Positions 44,082 to 53,387 are shown, numbered from the stretch's first letter. The stretch: DNA of 64,000 bases from Nocardia abscessus NBRC 100374 (GCF_000308455.1 NZ_BAFP01000147.1:1-64000), one strand, 5' to 3'. Notes: generated by a model from the letters alone, not told the origin. Made by a program: numbers and translations.

Positions 44082-44480
44082 ATGACCGACCTGCTCGATA
44101 TCGCCGAAGTCGCCGACCATGCCGGCCTCGCCCCCTCCGCGCTGCGTTTCTACGAAAAGCGCGGGCTCATCACCGCCACCGGCCGCAACGGCCTGCGCCG
44201 CACCTACCACCCCGACATCCTCGGCCGCCTCGCCCTCATCGCCTGCGCCCGCGGCGCCGGTTTCACCCTCGCCGAAATCGCCCGCTTCCTGCGCGCCTCC
44301 CCCACCGACGCCGAACTGCGCACCCGCATGGCGGAAAAAGCACGCCAACTCGACGACGACATCACCCGCCTCATCCGCATGCGCGACAGCCTCCGCCACG
44401 CCTCCACCTGCACCCACGACCCCTTGGTCGAATGCCCGGACTTCAAATCCACGTTCGAAAGTGCGGCCGACGCGATGTGA
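44082..44480 (+). CDS. MerR-family transcriptional regulator (SoxR-like N-terminus)
   Basis: The 132-residue regulator has the MerR DNA-binding domain LDIAEVADHAGLAPSALRFYEKRGLITATGRNGLRRTYHPDIL, followed by the dimer helix and a C-terminal STCTHDPLVECPDF. That C-terminus has two Cys but not the four-Cys cluster of SoxR. The ribosome binding site AAGGAGA precedes ATG 44082. It probably binds the perfect inverted repeat just upstream and regulates itself and the MBL hydrolase. The signal is unknown. Confidence 0.92.
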   Translation: MTDLLDIAEVADHAGLAPSALRFYEKRGLITATGRNGLRRTYHPDILGRLALIACARGAGFTLAEIARFLRASPTDAELRTRMAEKARQLDDDITRLIRMRDSLRHASTCTHDPLVECPDFKSTFESAADAM

Positions 44481-44498
44481 GTCCGCGAACCCGGTATT

Positions 44499-44530
44499 CG
44501 GCCCCGCCTCGCGGATGTGAGACGGGGCCG
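44499..44530. terminator. Bidirectional terminator between merR-like and lipase genes
   Basis: CGGCCCCG and CGGGGCCG pair, extended by CTC/GAG with one mismatch per arm, around gcggatgt. It serves the convergent MerR (stop 44480) and lipase (stop 44548) genes. Confidence 0.75.
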
Positions 44531-44547
44531 GGCTGGGGCTCAGCCGA

Positions 44548-45237
44548 CTACTTCACGAAGTCACGCACGCCCTCGAAAACCGTCGGCGACGACAGCAGCG
44601 CGACATGGCCGATGCACGCTGTCTGGGTGTTGCCTGCGCCGCTGAGAATGGTGCTCGCATCGGGGTTGATGATCTCGTCGCACGGTGACCACCAGGTGCC
44701 GTAGTTCACCCGGCCGGGGGTTTCGTCGGTGCCGTTGAGTTCGGCCAGAAAGGCTGAGCCGGGCCGCATCTCCACGCAGGAGGCGTCGAGGCATCCGTTG
44801 GCGGTGTCGGTGCCGTGATTGGGTCCGCCGATGGACACCCAGTCGTCGACGAAATCGAGGCCGCCGAGGTTCTTCAGGTACCAGCGGCTGTTGAGGCCGC
44901 CCATCGAGTGGGTGATGATGTCGACCTCGGCGGCACCGGTTTTCGCGCGCAGCGCATCGACCTGCGCTTTCACCTCCAGCGCGATGTCCTTGTTCGACTG
45001 GGTGCTGTTGTAGCTGAATCGTGCCATCTCATCCGCGGAGTATCCCGCGTCCAGGAATCGGCCCCACATGTAATTCCAGTCCGCCGCCGATCCCCGCCAT
45101 CCGTGGACGAAAAGGATGGGATCTCGCGCCGGCGCGGCAGCCGCCTGTGGCGTGGCGATGCCGAGCGCAGCGGTAGCTGTCGCGACCAGGGTGATTGCGG
45201 CCATCCCGAGGCGGCGCGTGATCGATGTGACGTGCAT
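44548..45237 (-). CDS. Secreted lipase/esterase (class 2 lipase type)
   Basis: The 229-residue preprotein has a signal peptide ending PQAAAA. The mature enzyme begins with the oxyanion motif ILFVHGWRGSAADWNYM. The nucleophile Ser lies in DIITHSMGGLNSRWY; candidate acid and His follow in NPDASTIL and ACIGHVALLSSP. Size and motifs match Bacillus LipA-like alpha/beta hydrolases without a lid. Four Cys in the second half may form disulfides, which fits secretion. Confidence 0.9.
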   Translation of the reverse strand: MHVTSITRRLGMAAITLVATATAALGIATPQAAAAPARDPILFVHGWRGSAADWNYMWGRFLDAGYSADEMARFSYNSTQSNKDIALEVKAQVDALRAKTGAAEVDIITHSMGGLNSRWYLKNLGGLDFVDDWVSIGGPNHGTDTANGCLDASCVEMRPGSAFLAELNGTDETPGRVNYGTWWSPCDEIINPDASTILSGAGNTQTACIGHVALLSSPTVFEGVRDFVK

Positions 45238-45417
45238 GAATTAACTCCGATCTGCTCGTTGCACTACGAGCAGACAGAAAATAGCGCGAGGGCTCATCCG
45301 GCGACTGTGAAACGTGAAATTCATTTTGCCGCCAGGCCTTTGGATCTATCACGGCATTCCGCCGACTTGGTCAGCTTCTAAAGCACTGCGCCGATTACCG
45401 ATTCGATGCCGTGCGGG

Positions 45418-46269
45418 CTACTCGGAGGACGGCGGGGCTCCCTTGATGAACCAGTTGATGATTTCCTCGCCTGCCAGGATGCCGGTGGCTCGGGTGATGG
45501 TGAGGTTCGGGTAAGTCCAGTTGAGCTGTTCGAGTTCGCCGTGGCGGGGGCGGATGGCCGCGTCGGCCGCGCGGAGCATTTCGGCGTCGAGGGCGCCGTC
45601 GCCCGCGGCGAGGGTGCGGGCGTCGTCGGCGAGTTCTCCGCTTTCCCAGAGGCGCTTGCGCACCTCGGCGACCGCGCGGCTCTTACAGACCGCGATCGGC
45701 ATGGTGTAGATCTTGCGGCCTTGCTGTGACGCCGACCAGCCCCGGGGACGGCACCAGTCGTCCCACTCGGCCAGGAATCCCTCGGGGACATCCTTGGGCT
45801 GCACCACCAGGTAGCAGAACAGGTGGTCGGCCACGCGGAACTTGGTCACCCACGAGTCATCGATGCGCTCGTGCAGTTCCTTGGTCACTTCGGAGAGGGT
45901 GGCGCCGCCCGCACGGACCTCGGCATCGATGTCGATGCGCCAGCTCAGGTCGGGCACGCCGTCTACCAGGATGTTCCCGCCGTTACTGGTGATCGCGTAG
46001 CGCCACGGCGCCCCGGGTAGTCGAATGCGGTCGAACTGTTTGATGGTGCGAGTCGTGGTGGGAACGACGGCGGCGGGTTCGGTCAGGGTCTGCATCCGCA
46101 GGGCCGCGGTGGTGGTCATGAACGACAGCGGCGACCCTTCCAGATGCTCCACACAGACCGTCGGCACGTCGGCGGTGGTGCTGAAGGCGTTACGCGAGTA
46201 GATCATCGTCCGGTCCAGGTCGGTCGCGATCAGCGCATGTCTTCGGTGTGCTCTCGGAGGTAGGTTCAC
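45418..46269 (-). CDS. HAD-superfamily phosphatase of the ter biosynthetic operon
   Basis: The 283-residue protein starts with the HAD nucleophile motif LIATDLDRTMIYS, has a sugar-phosphatase-like cap with WRYAITSNGGNIL, and ends with motif IV LAAGDGALDAEML. GTG 46269 overlaps the previous stop by 4 bases. Coupled to the PRTase genes, it would remove a phosphate from the pathway intermediate. This gene is the last of the minus-strand five-gene operon (51310 to 45418). Confidence 0.85.
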   Translation of the reverse strand: MNLPPRAHRRHALIATDLDRTMIYSRNAFSTTADVPTVCVEHLEGSPLSFMTTTAALRMQTLTEPAAVVPTTTRTIKQFDRIRLPGAPWRYAITSNGGNILVDGVPDLSWRIDIDAEVRAGGATLSEVTKELHERIDDSWVTKFRVADHLFCYLVVQPKDVPEGFLAEWDDWCRPRGWSASQQGRKIYTMPIAVCKSRAVAEVRKRLWESGELADDARTLAAGDGALDAEMLRAADAAIRPRHGELEQLNWTYPNLTITRATGILAGEEIINWFIKGAPPSSE

Positions 46270-47405
46270 TGCTGCACGTCCTTGATCAATCCCATACACG
46301 AATATGCCAGGTCGGCGACGACTTCGACCGGGACACCCCGGGCCGCGGCGAGCATCCGGATGTGCGCGTGCTCGGGCGCGTCCGCCTCGCGCACCAGCAC
46401 CATCCACGGCACCCGCCGCAGCAGCACCCGTGTGGTCTCGCCGACGCCGGGCTTCACGAAGTTCACGCCGGCGATGCCGTACTGCTCTCGCACCTGCTCT
46501 ACCGACGCCCAGCCGGTCCAGGTGGGCGTCCGGTCACTCGCGCGGATCGCGGCCACTTCGGCGGGCACCTGATCGCGGATCGCGTCGAAAGCGCCGCTCA
46601 CGGTGTCCAGCAGACGCCCGGACACGTCGTCACCGGCCAGTTCGCGGTAGAACTTCGCGCCGTGGAAATCACCGGGGCCGATCAGCGTGTCGTTCAGGAC
46701 AGTGCGCGAAATCAGTCCGGAGACGGTCGAATTGAGACAAGCCGAGGCGATCAGGAAGTCGTCGCGGGTGCCGTAGGTGCGCACGCAGTGCCCGGGATCG
46801 GCCAGCACCGCCAGCTCGTCGTCGAACCTGGCGCCACCGGCCGCGTGATAGGCGTCCAGCGCCTCGGTCAGCTCGCGGGTGATCGCGCCTTTGCCGGTCC
46901 ATCCGTCCACGAACACGACGGAGGCCGGGTCGTGCTGCTCGGCCAGATAGTCCAGCGCCACCGCGTCGATGCCGCGATCCCGCACGATCGACACCGCGTA
47001 GTGCGGCACCTCGAGGCTCGGCCGCCGCGACCGCAGCCAGCGGCGCATCAGAATGCCGACCGGCGTACCCGCCCGCGCCAGCGACACCAGCACGAGGTCC
47101 TCGCCGCGTTCGGCGACGACCAGTTCCGACACGGTCGCCACGGCGAGTGCGAGCCGCTCGGCGCTGGCGGCGAGCACCTCGTCGAACAGCGCCCGGTACG
47201 CCGCGTCCGGCTGATACTCGATCGGCAGTGACTCGGCGTAGTGCGCCTGCCCGGCCTGGATCTTCCGTTCCCGCTCGGCGACGTCGGCCTCCAGGTCGAC
47301 GTCCGACAGGTCCTTCAGCAACCAGGAAACCTCGTCGGCCGCGTACGAGCCGAACGCCGGGCCGTGCAGCGGAGTGGGTAGCGCACCCACCGTCCTACTC
47401 CTCAC
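46266..47405 (-). CDS. StiP-type phosphoribosyltransferase with C-terminal PELOTA-like domain
   Basis: The 379-residue protein has the StiP/PRTase_1 pattern: SLPIEYQPDAAYRALF, LVSLARAGTPVGILMRRWLR, HYAVSIVRDRGIDAVAL, and the PRPP-loop-like VVFVDGWTGKGAI. The last 90 residues (TGWASVEQVREQYGIAGVNFVKPGVGE ...) resemble the PELOTA RNA-binding fold. Such proteins are annotated as 'cysteine protease StiP' in databases, but the motifs are those of a phosphoribosyltransferase. Its GTG overlaps the upstream stop by 4 bases, as does its own stop with the HAD gene. Confidence 0.85.
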   Translation of the reverse strand: MRSRTVGALPTPLHGPAFGSYAADEVSWLLKDLSDVDLEADVAERERKIQAGQAHYAESLPIEYQPDAAYRALFDEVLAASAERLALAVATVSELVVAERGEDLVLVSLARAGTPVGILMRRWLRSRRPSLEVPHYAVSIVRDRGIDAVALDYLAEQHDPASVVFVDGWTGKGAITRELTEALDAYHAAGGARFDDELAVLADPGHCVRTYGTRDDFLIASACLNSTVSGLISRTVLNDTLIGPGDFHGAKFYRELAGDDVSGRLLDTVSGAFDAIRDQVPAEVAAIRASDRTPTWTGWASVEQVREQYGIAGVNFVKPGVGETTRVLLRRVPWMVLVREADAPEHAHIRMLAAARGVPVEVVADLAYSCMGLIKDVQQ

Positions 47406-48868
47406 ACCGCACTCCCGTCCGTTACCCGCGGCGATGCGGCGCGCTCGGCGTGCAGCCGCCGCGGGTCGGCCCCCGGCAGCACGGCGAGCAGCACGTCGGC
47501 GCCGGAAGCGGTCAAGACGTCGACCAGTCCGTGCTCGGCCGTCAACTCCGCCGTGTCGGCGGGCGAGTCGACCACGACGACGAGCACCGGATCGGCCGCG
47601 GGCGGACCGGCCGCCGCATCGCCGCCGTCCTCGGTGATCGTGCCGACGGCATCGTCGCCGCGCGTCACGGCGGCCGGTCCGCCCAGGTCTGCCTGGAACA
47701 GATCGAGTGGATCGACGGGCCAGTGCGCGTTGTACAGGTAGCGCGGCGCGACGTCGTCCGGCTCGGGCGCGACGAACCGGAACCCGCGCCGCAACGGATA
47801 ACCCGGCTCGTCCAGCACGTACGCGGGCGATCGCGTGGTGGTCTGGAAACGCGTGGGGGTCCCCGACTCGGCGAGCAGCGCCGCCAACCGCAGTGGCAGG
47901 TACATCAGCTCCTCGTGCCCGAGCACGATCGCGGCCCGGCCCGGGAAGTCGGCGGCGAGCCGTGCGGCCAGCACCTGCCCCGCGTCCAGCAGCGCGGCCT
48001 CGAACGCGCCGGTGTCGGAGGCGAGTATGCCGTGCCTGCCGCCCTCCGGAACGGAGTCCGGCCAGGGTAGTTCCATTCGGCGGAACGAACCGGGAGATCC
48101 GGCGGTCGGATTCAACCGCGGCTCGGGAAGAGCGCCGACGGCCTCGACCAGTTCCTCCGGCAGCGAAGCCCGGCCGGTGGCGAGACAGACCGTGTCGATG
48201 CGTGCCCCGAGTTCTGCGGCGGCAGCGTCGAATTCGGCGCGATGGACCTCGTTGCGCAGGTCGACCAGCGACGCCAGCACGTAATGGGCGCGCGGCGAGA
48301 ACGCGTGCAGCGCACGCACCGCATCGATCGCGGTGGCGCCGGTGGAGATCTCGTCGTCGACCAGCACCAGCGGCAGGTCGTTGACGAAGATGTCGGCCGG
48401 CGCCGGTTGCAGCAGGTGCGAGGTGGCGTGCGAATGCCCCTCCTCGAACCCGGCGAGCGTCTGCGCGTGCGGCACCTCGCGCCGGGTCGAGTGCAGATAG
48501 CAGCTCGCGCCGATCCGCGCCGCCACGCAGTGACCGAGACCCGTCGCGGTCTCGGCGAACCCGAGCACGACGGCTTCGCGCTCACCGAGCACCGCGCGCA
48601 CCAGATCGCCCAACCGATCGCCCGCACCGAGCACGACCCGCGGATCGGTCGGCAGGTGCTTGCCGAGCACGGTGGACACCAGCAGGTGCGCGCGGCGCGG
48701 ATTGTTGTGCCGGATACCCGGCCGCACCAGGGCCGTGATCGGCAGCTGAGCCGAACGCAATCGATCCGAATCGCGTTCACGCACCGGATCATGATGCAGC
48801 GCTATACCGAGAATTCTTGTCGCCCAGGGTATTTCGTTGTTGTCGAGTTCGGTCGCGCGCCCGCTCAT
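47402..48868 (-). CDS. Phosphoribosyltransferase with TRSP domain
   Basis: The 488-residue protein begins with an orotate-PRTase-like domain that has LGFAETATGLGHCVA and the PRPP motif LVLVDDEISTGATAIDAV. After about residue 230, a second domain (GILASDTGAFEAALLDAGQVL, VLGHEELMYLPLRLAALL, FQTTTRSPAYVLDEPGYPLR) matches the TRSP domain of ter clusters. It probably joins a base-like product to ribose phosphate. The ATG overlaps the aldolase stop by 4 bases. The C-terminal 80 residues are poorly conserved-looking and Asp/Ala-rich. Confidence 0.88.
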   Translation of the reverse strand: MSGRATELDNNEIPWATRILGIALHHDPVRERDSDRLRSAQLPITALVRPGIRHNNPRRAHLLVSTVLGKHLPTDPRVVLGAGDRLGDLVRAVLGEREAVVLGFAETATGLGHCVAARIGASCYLHSTRREVPHAQTLAGFEEGHSHATSHLLQPAPADIFVNDLPLVLVDDEISTGATAIDAVRALHAFSPRAHYVLASLVDLRNEVHRAEFDAAAAELGARIDTVCLATGRASLPEELVEAVGALPEPRLNPTAGSPGSFRRMELPWPDSVPEGGRHGILASDTGAFEAALLDAGQVLAARLAADFPGRAAIVLGHEELMYLPLRLAALLAESGTPTRFQTTTRSPAYVLDEPGYPLRRGFRFVAPEPDDVAPRYLYNAHWPVDPLDLFQADLGGPAAVTRGDDAVGTITEDGGDAAAGPPAADPVLVVVVDSPADTAELTAEHGLVDVLTASGADVLLAVLPGADPRRLHAERAASPRVTDGSAV

Positions 48869-50079
48869 ACGGTGACCAACGCCGTCAGCAGATCCACGAA
48901 CGACACTCCCTTGTTCGCCACACCGAACACCTGCGCGCGCAACAGGGTCTGGCGCGCCCAGCTGCGATGCGGCCGCATCTCGTTCATCTTGTTCCGGTAC
49001 CCCGAGGCCGCCACGCCGCCGACATCCTCCCGGAGGATGTCCAGCGCGTCGGAGTACTCCTCGTGTGTCACCACCGACAGCGCGTGCACGGCGGCCACGT
49101 GCGACGGATGGATCACCGTCTTGCCCTGGATGCCGTTGGCACGGTCCAGTGTGATCTCGCGCAGCAAGCCGTCCAGATCCCGGCTGACCAGGTATTGCCG
49201 GAACGGCACCGCGTCGGACTCCTCGAACGGCGCGGTCCGCAGCAACGGCCGGAACATCCGCTCGTGGTCGGCGAAGTACTCCCACACCGGCCCGGTGATC
49301 ACGAAACCCGTTCCGTCCGCGCGCCCCAGGTAGTTCACGATGTCGGCGATGACATCGGCGACCACGCGCACGTCGTAGATGGTCAGGTCGCGGTCGCGCC
49401 GGATGCCGAAGGTCGAGCACATGTCGGTCGCACCGACCCGTACCGCGAGCACCCGTTCCCGGTGCGCGGCCAGCAGCGCCGCGATCTGCGTGAGTTCGTG
49501 ATCGCGGGTCTCCCGGTGGACCAGCACCGGCGACTCCAGCACCGGCATCCCGTACAGCGGCCGCTCCACCCGCTGGGCCGCCACGTTCAGCGCGTTGAGG
49601 TACTTCGGTCCGGTGACGCTGTCGAACTTCGGGAACACGAACCCGGTCAGCACCTTGGCACCCGGTCCGAGCTGCTCGATGAGCTCGGTGATCGTGTCCG
49701 CGTCGCGCACCCGGACGAACAGCAGCGGGTTGGCGTCGTGGCTGCTCGCGAGCAGATCGAGAGCGGCGACGGTCTGCTGCTTGGCGTACTCCACCTCGTG
49801 ATCGGCGACGGCGTCCTCCAGGTCGATCACCATCGAGCACACACCGTGCGCGGCCCGCCTGCCGATCGTCAGCGCGAGGTCGGGCCTGGTCGCGGGCGCG
49901 TACAGCGTCGCGCCGAGCCCGATCGCGAGCAGCTCGCGGTCGGTGTGCCCGTCACCGAACGGCTCCGGCTCCCGGTGGAAAAGTCGCCGAGCCTCTGGGC
50001 CGTGCAACTGCCGGAAGTGGCGCAGCGGCATTCGCTTCCGCAGGGAAACCTCCTGCTGGACGGCGATGCCTGCGGTCAT
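48865..50079 (-). CDS. HpcH/HpaI-type C–C bond lyase (CitE-like)
   Basis: The 404-residue TIM-barrel protein carries the CitE-superfamily motifs SMVIDLEDAVADHEVEYAK, LLFVRVRDAD, LTGFVFPKFDS, GATDMCSTFG and IQGKTVIHPSHVAAV. Members cleave or form C–C bonds in beta-hydroxy acid CoA esters or aldol substrates with a divalent metal. Here it is the first enzyme of the ter operon after the coiled-coil gene, with a 13-base gap, and feeds the PRTase steps. Its reaction is unproved. Confidence 0.88.
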   Translation of the reverse strand: MTAGIAVQQEVSLRKRMPLRHFRQLHGPEARRLFHREPEPFGDGHTDRELLAIGLGATLYAPATRPDLALTIGRRAAHGVCSMVIDLEDAVADHEVEYAKQQTVAALDLLASSHDANPLLFVRVRDADTITELIEQLGPGAKVLTGFVFPKFDSVTGPKYLNALNVAAQRVERPLYGMPVLESPVLVHRETRDHELTQIAALLAAHRERVLAVRVGATDMCSTFGIRRDRDLTIYDVRVVADVIADIVNYLGRADGTGFVITGPVWEYFADHERMFRPLLRTAPFEESDAVPFRQYLVSRDLDGLLREITLDRANGIQGKTVIHPSHVAAVHALSVVTHEEYSDALDILREDVGGVAASGYRNKMNEMRPHRSWARQTLLRAQVFGVANKGVSFVDLLTALVTV

Positions 50080-50092
50080 CGTTGCCCCATCC

Positions 50093-51310
50093 TCATTCTC
50101 GTCGTGGTCCTGCTTGTTTTCTCATTCGATCCACTACCCCGGCTATGAATTCGGTGACGGCATCCAGTTCCGCCACATAGGCCCAGTAGTCGGGGTGACG
50201 CCCCGACAGTGTTTCGCTGATTCGGTCGATCCGTGCTGCTTGCGCGTCGAGCACCGAACCCCATTCGGCGACCAGCCCGCGGCTCACCGCGAGCATCTGC
50301 GCGTCCCGCAGCCGGAATCGTACGGCCTTGGCCTGTTCTTGCGGGTCGGACCGGATCGCACGCAGCAGGGCGAGCCGCTTGGTCACGGCGTCGACCCGCT
50401 GCTCGGCCTCGGTGAGAAACCCGCGCGCGGATGTGGTCAGATCAAGTGCAAACTCCGGATTGTTCTCGGCCGCCGCCGCACGCGCCCTGCCCAGGACCGC
50501 GTCCGCGGCCTCGATGGCTCGCTGACTTTCCCGCTCATTGTTAGCCAGATCGGCCGAACTCGCAGCATTGAACTCGCGTAGCAGCGCCGAGAACGCGGGC
50601 GCAACTCCTTCGGCCCTGGTCCGGACGGCGGCAAGGCGGGTTGTCACCGACGAGATCGCGGTGTTTGCGGCCGCGGCCCGAGATGGAGCTTGCGCCAACG
50701 CATCCGCCAGCTCCTTGGTCAGCGCCGCCAGCCGGTTGGCAGTCTCGCGCACCGTGCCCGCGGGCGTGTCCGGCCCCGCCGCCTCCAGTGTGACCAGCGC
50801 CTCATCGACCGCGACGGCACCCTTGCGCACCGAGGGGTAGTTCGCGAACTCCGATTCGGTGGCCTGCGTGCGCACCACCGCCGCGGCGGCCTTCACCTGC
50901 TGAACCAATTGCGGCACCGCGCCGAGCACGGCCACCGCCTCTTCGAGCCTGCCCTGGTCGGCGCGATAGAACTCGTCTACGGCCTGCGCCGCGGCGGTCA
51001 GTCGACCGACCGCGGCGTCGACTCGTTGCTGCCCCTGCGGAATCGGCGGACCGCCGCGCTGCGCGGCCTCCAGCTCCGCGCTCAACGTCAGGTAGACCTC
51101 CGCCGCGCCATAGCAACTGTGGCGCACCGGTTCCCAGCGCGCGCCCGTGCCCCGCTCCGGGAAGACCTCATCGGCGGCATGCACCGCCGCGTCGGCCACG
51201 CTCTGGCGCCGGTCCATGTCGAGGAACGCGGTGGCCAGCCTCGCGCGGGCATGCTCGATCCACTCGTCGTTTCCCGACGAACGGAACCATCCGCGCCTTC
51301 GGCCTGCCAC
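50093..51310 (-). CDS. Coiled-coil helical protein of the ter operon
   Basis: The 405-residue protein is almost entirely helical and rich in Ala, Glu, Arg and Gln, with long heptad-like stretches (RVDAAVGRLTAAAQAVDEFY, ANRLAALTKELADALAQA, SRGFLTEAEQRVDAVTKRL-like). There is no membrane segment. The N-terminus (RRRGWFRSSGNDEWIEHARARLATAFLD) is basic and aromatic. It heads the five-gene operon and is divergent from the TerD gene at 51456. I do not know a family name; a structural or scaffold role is likely. Confidence 0.75.
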   Translation of the reverse strand: MAGRRRGWFRSSGNDEWIEHARARLATAFLDMDRRQSVADAAVHAADEVFPERGTGARWEPVRHSCYGAAEVYLTLSAELEAAQRGGPPIPQGQQRVDAAVGRLTAAAQAVDEFYRADQGRLEEAVAVLGAVPQLVQQVKAAAAVVRTQATESEFANYPSVRKGAVAVDEALVTLEAAGPDTPAGTVRETANRLAALTKELADALAQAPSRAAAANTAISSVTTRLAAVRTRAEGVAPAFSALLREFNAASSADLANNERESQRAIEAADAVLGRARAAAAENNPEFALDLTTSARGFLTEAEQRVDAVTKRLALLRAIRSDPQEQAKAVRFRLRDAQMLAVSRGLVAEWGSVLDAQAARIDRISETLSGRHPDYWAYVAELDAVTEFIAGVVDRMRKQAGPRRE

Positions 51311-51455
51311 GCTGCGATGGTAGGAGATCTTCCTGTTCGGCGAGGGTTACGCCGGTTCCTACGCAAGTTCGCGGAAACCTACTACTGTCGTATGACGTAC
51401 CCGGCGATTCGGACATGCTGGGAACCAATGACGGACTATTGAAAGGGAATCCCGC

Positions 51456-52031
51456 ATGGGTGTCAGTTTGTCCAAGGGCGGCAATGTCTCGCTGACCAAG
51501 GCGGCGCCTAACCTCACTGCTGTTGCAGTCGGCCTCGGCTGGGATGTCCGGACCACCACCGGCACCGACTTCGACCTCGACGCGAGCGCCATCGCCACCG
51601 GCGCGGACAAGAAGGTCGTGTCCGACCAGCACTTCGTCTTCTTCAACAATCTGCGTTCCCCCGAGGGCTCGATCGAGCACGTGGGCGACAACCGGACCGG
51701 CGAGGGCGAGGGCGACGACGAGGTCATCAACGTCGACCTGGCGAACACCCCGCCCACGATCGAGAGCATCTTCTTCCCGGTCTCGATCTACGACGCCGAT
51801 TCCCGGTCGCAGTCCTTCGGCCAGGTCCGCAATGCCTACATCCGCGTCGTGGACCGCAGCAGCGGCGAGGAGCTGGCCCGCTACGACCTCAGCGAGGACG
51901 CCTCGACCGAGACCGCCATGGTCTTCGGCGAGCTGTACCGCAACGGCGCGGAGTGGAAGTTCCGCGCGATCGGCCAGGGCTACGCCTCCGGCCTGTCCGG
52001 CATCGCCCGTGACTACGGCGTGAACGTCTAG
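51456..52031 (+). CDS. terD: TerD-family stress protein
   Basis: The 191-residue protein is a canonical single-domain TerD: MGVSLSKGGNVSLTKAAPNL, WDVRTTTGTDFDLDASAIA, FFNNLRSPEGSIEHVGDNRTGEGEGDDEVINVDL, and the C-terminal FRAIGQGYASGL. The acidic GDNRTGEGEGDDE and DFDLDAS segments bind calcium in characterised members. GAAAGGG lies 9 bases before ATG 51456. It is divergent from the biosynthetic operon (145-bp gap), so both may share regulation. Confidence 0.95.
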   Translation: MGVSLSKGGNVSLTKAAPNLTAVAVGLGWDVRTTTGTDFDLDASAIATGADKKVVSDQHFVFFNNLRSPEGSIEHVGDNRTGEGEGDDEVINVDLANTPPTIESIFFPVSIYDADSRSQSFGQVRNAYIRVVDRSSGEELARYDLSEDASTETAMVFGELYRNGAEWKFRAIGQGYASGLSGIARDYGVNV

Positions 52032-52051
52032 AGAACACTTCGCTGTTCGCG

Positions 52052-52073
52052 GGGGGCCCGGCGACGGGCCCCC
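52052..52073. terminator. Hairpin after terD
   Basis: GGGGGCCCG and CGGGCCCCC form a perfect 9-bp stem around gcga, 21 bases after the TerD stop. It separates terD from the DUF475 gene. Confidence 0.75.
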
Positions 52074-52177
52074 TCGTCGTGTGGCCCAGGCATGCCGGGC
52101 GCCCCGGGGGCAGCGTTGGACAACCGGCGATTCAGCAGCCACGCTGGTAGCAACCGTCGCCGCCTCGTCTTCACTTC

Positions 52178-53293
52178 ATGAAAGGTCCCAGCGTGGTCCT
52201 GCGCATATTCGGCATGTCCTTCCTCGTCACGGTGGTTTCCCTGGTCGTGGCGGTGTTGTACGGCGGGCCGACCGCCCTCGCGCTTGTCGTCATCCTCGGC
52301 ATCCTCGAGGTGTCGCTGTCGTTCGACAACGCGGTGATCAACGCCACCGTGCTCGAACGTATGAGTGCCTTCTGGCAGCGGATCTTCCTCACCATCGGCG
52401 TGTTGATCGCCGTGTTCGGCATGCGACTGGTCTTCCCGCTCGCCATCGTGTGGATCACGGCCGGTCTGAATCCGGTGGAAGCCTTCGACCTGGCTCTCAA
52501 CCCGCCCCCCGGCGACGCCCTGACCTTCCCGGACGGCAGCCCGAGCTACGAGAAACTGCTCACCGACGCGCATCCGCAGATCGCGTCGTTCGGCGGCATG
52601 TTCCTGGCGATGCTGTTCCTCAACTTCATCTTCGAAGAGCGCGACATCACCTGGCTGAGCTGGCTGGAGCGGCCGCTGGCCAGGGCGGGCAAGTTGGACA
52701 TGCTCTCGGTGGTGGTCGCGGGCACCGGCCTGATCCTCACCGCGGAGTTCCTCGCCGACGAGGCGCACCGCTCGACCGTCCTGGTGGCGGGCCTGCTCGG
52801 CATGATCACCTACATCGCGGTGGACGGGCTCGGCTCCATGTTCCACACCGAGGAGTACACCGAAAGCGGCCCGTCCCAGCTGGCCAAGGCCACCGGTAAG
52901 GCGGGCTTCTTCCTGTTCCTCTACCTGGAAGTGCTCGACGCGTCGTTCTCCTTCGACGGCGTGATCGGCGCGTTCGCCATCACCTCCGACCCGATCATCA
53001 TCGCGCTCGGCCTCGGCCTGATCGGCGCCATGTTCGTCCGATCGATCACGGTGTACCTGGTGCGCAAGGGCACCCTGGCGGAGTACGTCTACCTGGAGCA
53101 CGGCGCGCACTGGGCGATCGGCGCCCTGGCGGCGATCCTGCTCGTCTCGATCGGGGTGCACGTCAACGAACTCATCACCGGCCTGATCGGCGTCGCGTTC
53201 ATCGGTGCGGCGTTCGTCACCAGCATCCTGCGCAACCGCGGAGCGGACGAAGAGGAACTGGACAGCGAACGGGAACCCACGCCGGTAGGCTGA
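52178..53293 (+). CDS. DUF475/TerC-like integral membrane protein
   Basis: The 371-residue membrane protein has about nine helices and two inverted repeats with the TerC-type acidic motifs LEVSLSFDNAVINATV and LEVLDASFSFDGVIGAF. Those Glu/Asp residues sit inside helices and could bind metal, as proposed for TerC. DUF475 proteins commonly occur with TerD genes. It may export a metal or anchor the TerD complex at the membrane. The C-terminus is acidic and cytoplasmic. Confidence 0.88.
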   Translation: MKGPSVVLRIFGMSFLVTVVSLVVAVLYGGPTALALVVILGILEVSLSFDNAVINATVLERMSAFWQRIFLTIGVLIAVFGMRLVFPLAIVWITAGLNPVEAFDLALNPPPGDALTFPDGSPSYEKLLTDAHPQIASFGGMFLAMLFLNFIFEERDITWLSWLERPLARAGKLDMLSVVVAGTGLILTAEFLADEAHRSTVLVAGLLGMITYIAVDGLGSMFHTEEYTESGPSQLAKATGKAGFFLFLYLEVLDASFSFDGVIGAFAITSDPIIIALGLGLIGAMFVRSITVYLVRKGTLAEYVYLEHGAHWAIGALAAILLVSIGVHVNELITGLIGVAFIGAAFVTSILRNRGADEEELDSEREPTPVG

Positions 53294-53387
53294 TTCCCGG
53301 CAAGCAGCCGAAGACCTGTTGCGGCAGCGGCCCCATCCCGACGGATGGCCGCTGCCGCTCTCGTTTCCACAGAGGGGGGATCGCGCC

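Noticed and set aside
48817..50148. A 443-codon plus-strand frame opposite the lyase gene
   Set aside because: His/Arg/Gln-rich shadow of the lyase, whose motifs are clear.
50093..51310. Calling the coiled-coil gene TelA
   Set aside because: TelA-like proteins are also helical and found in ter loci, but I could not see specific TelA motifs, so a neutral name is used.
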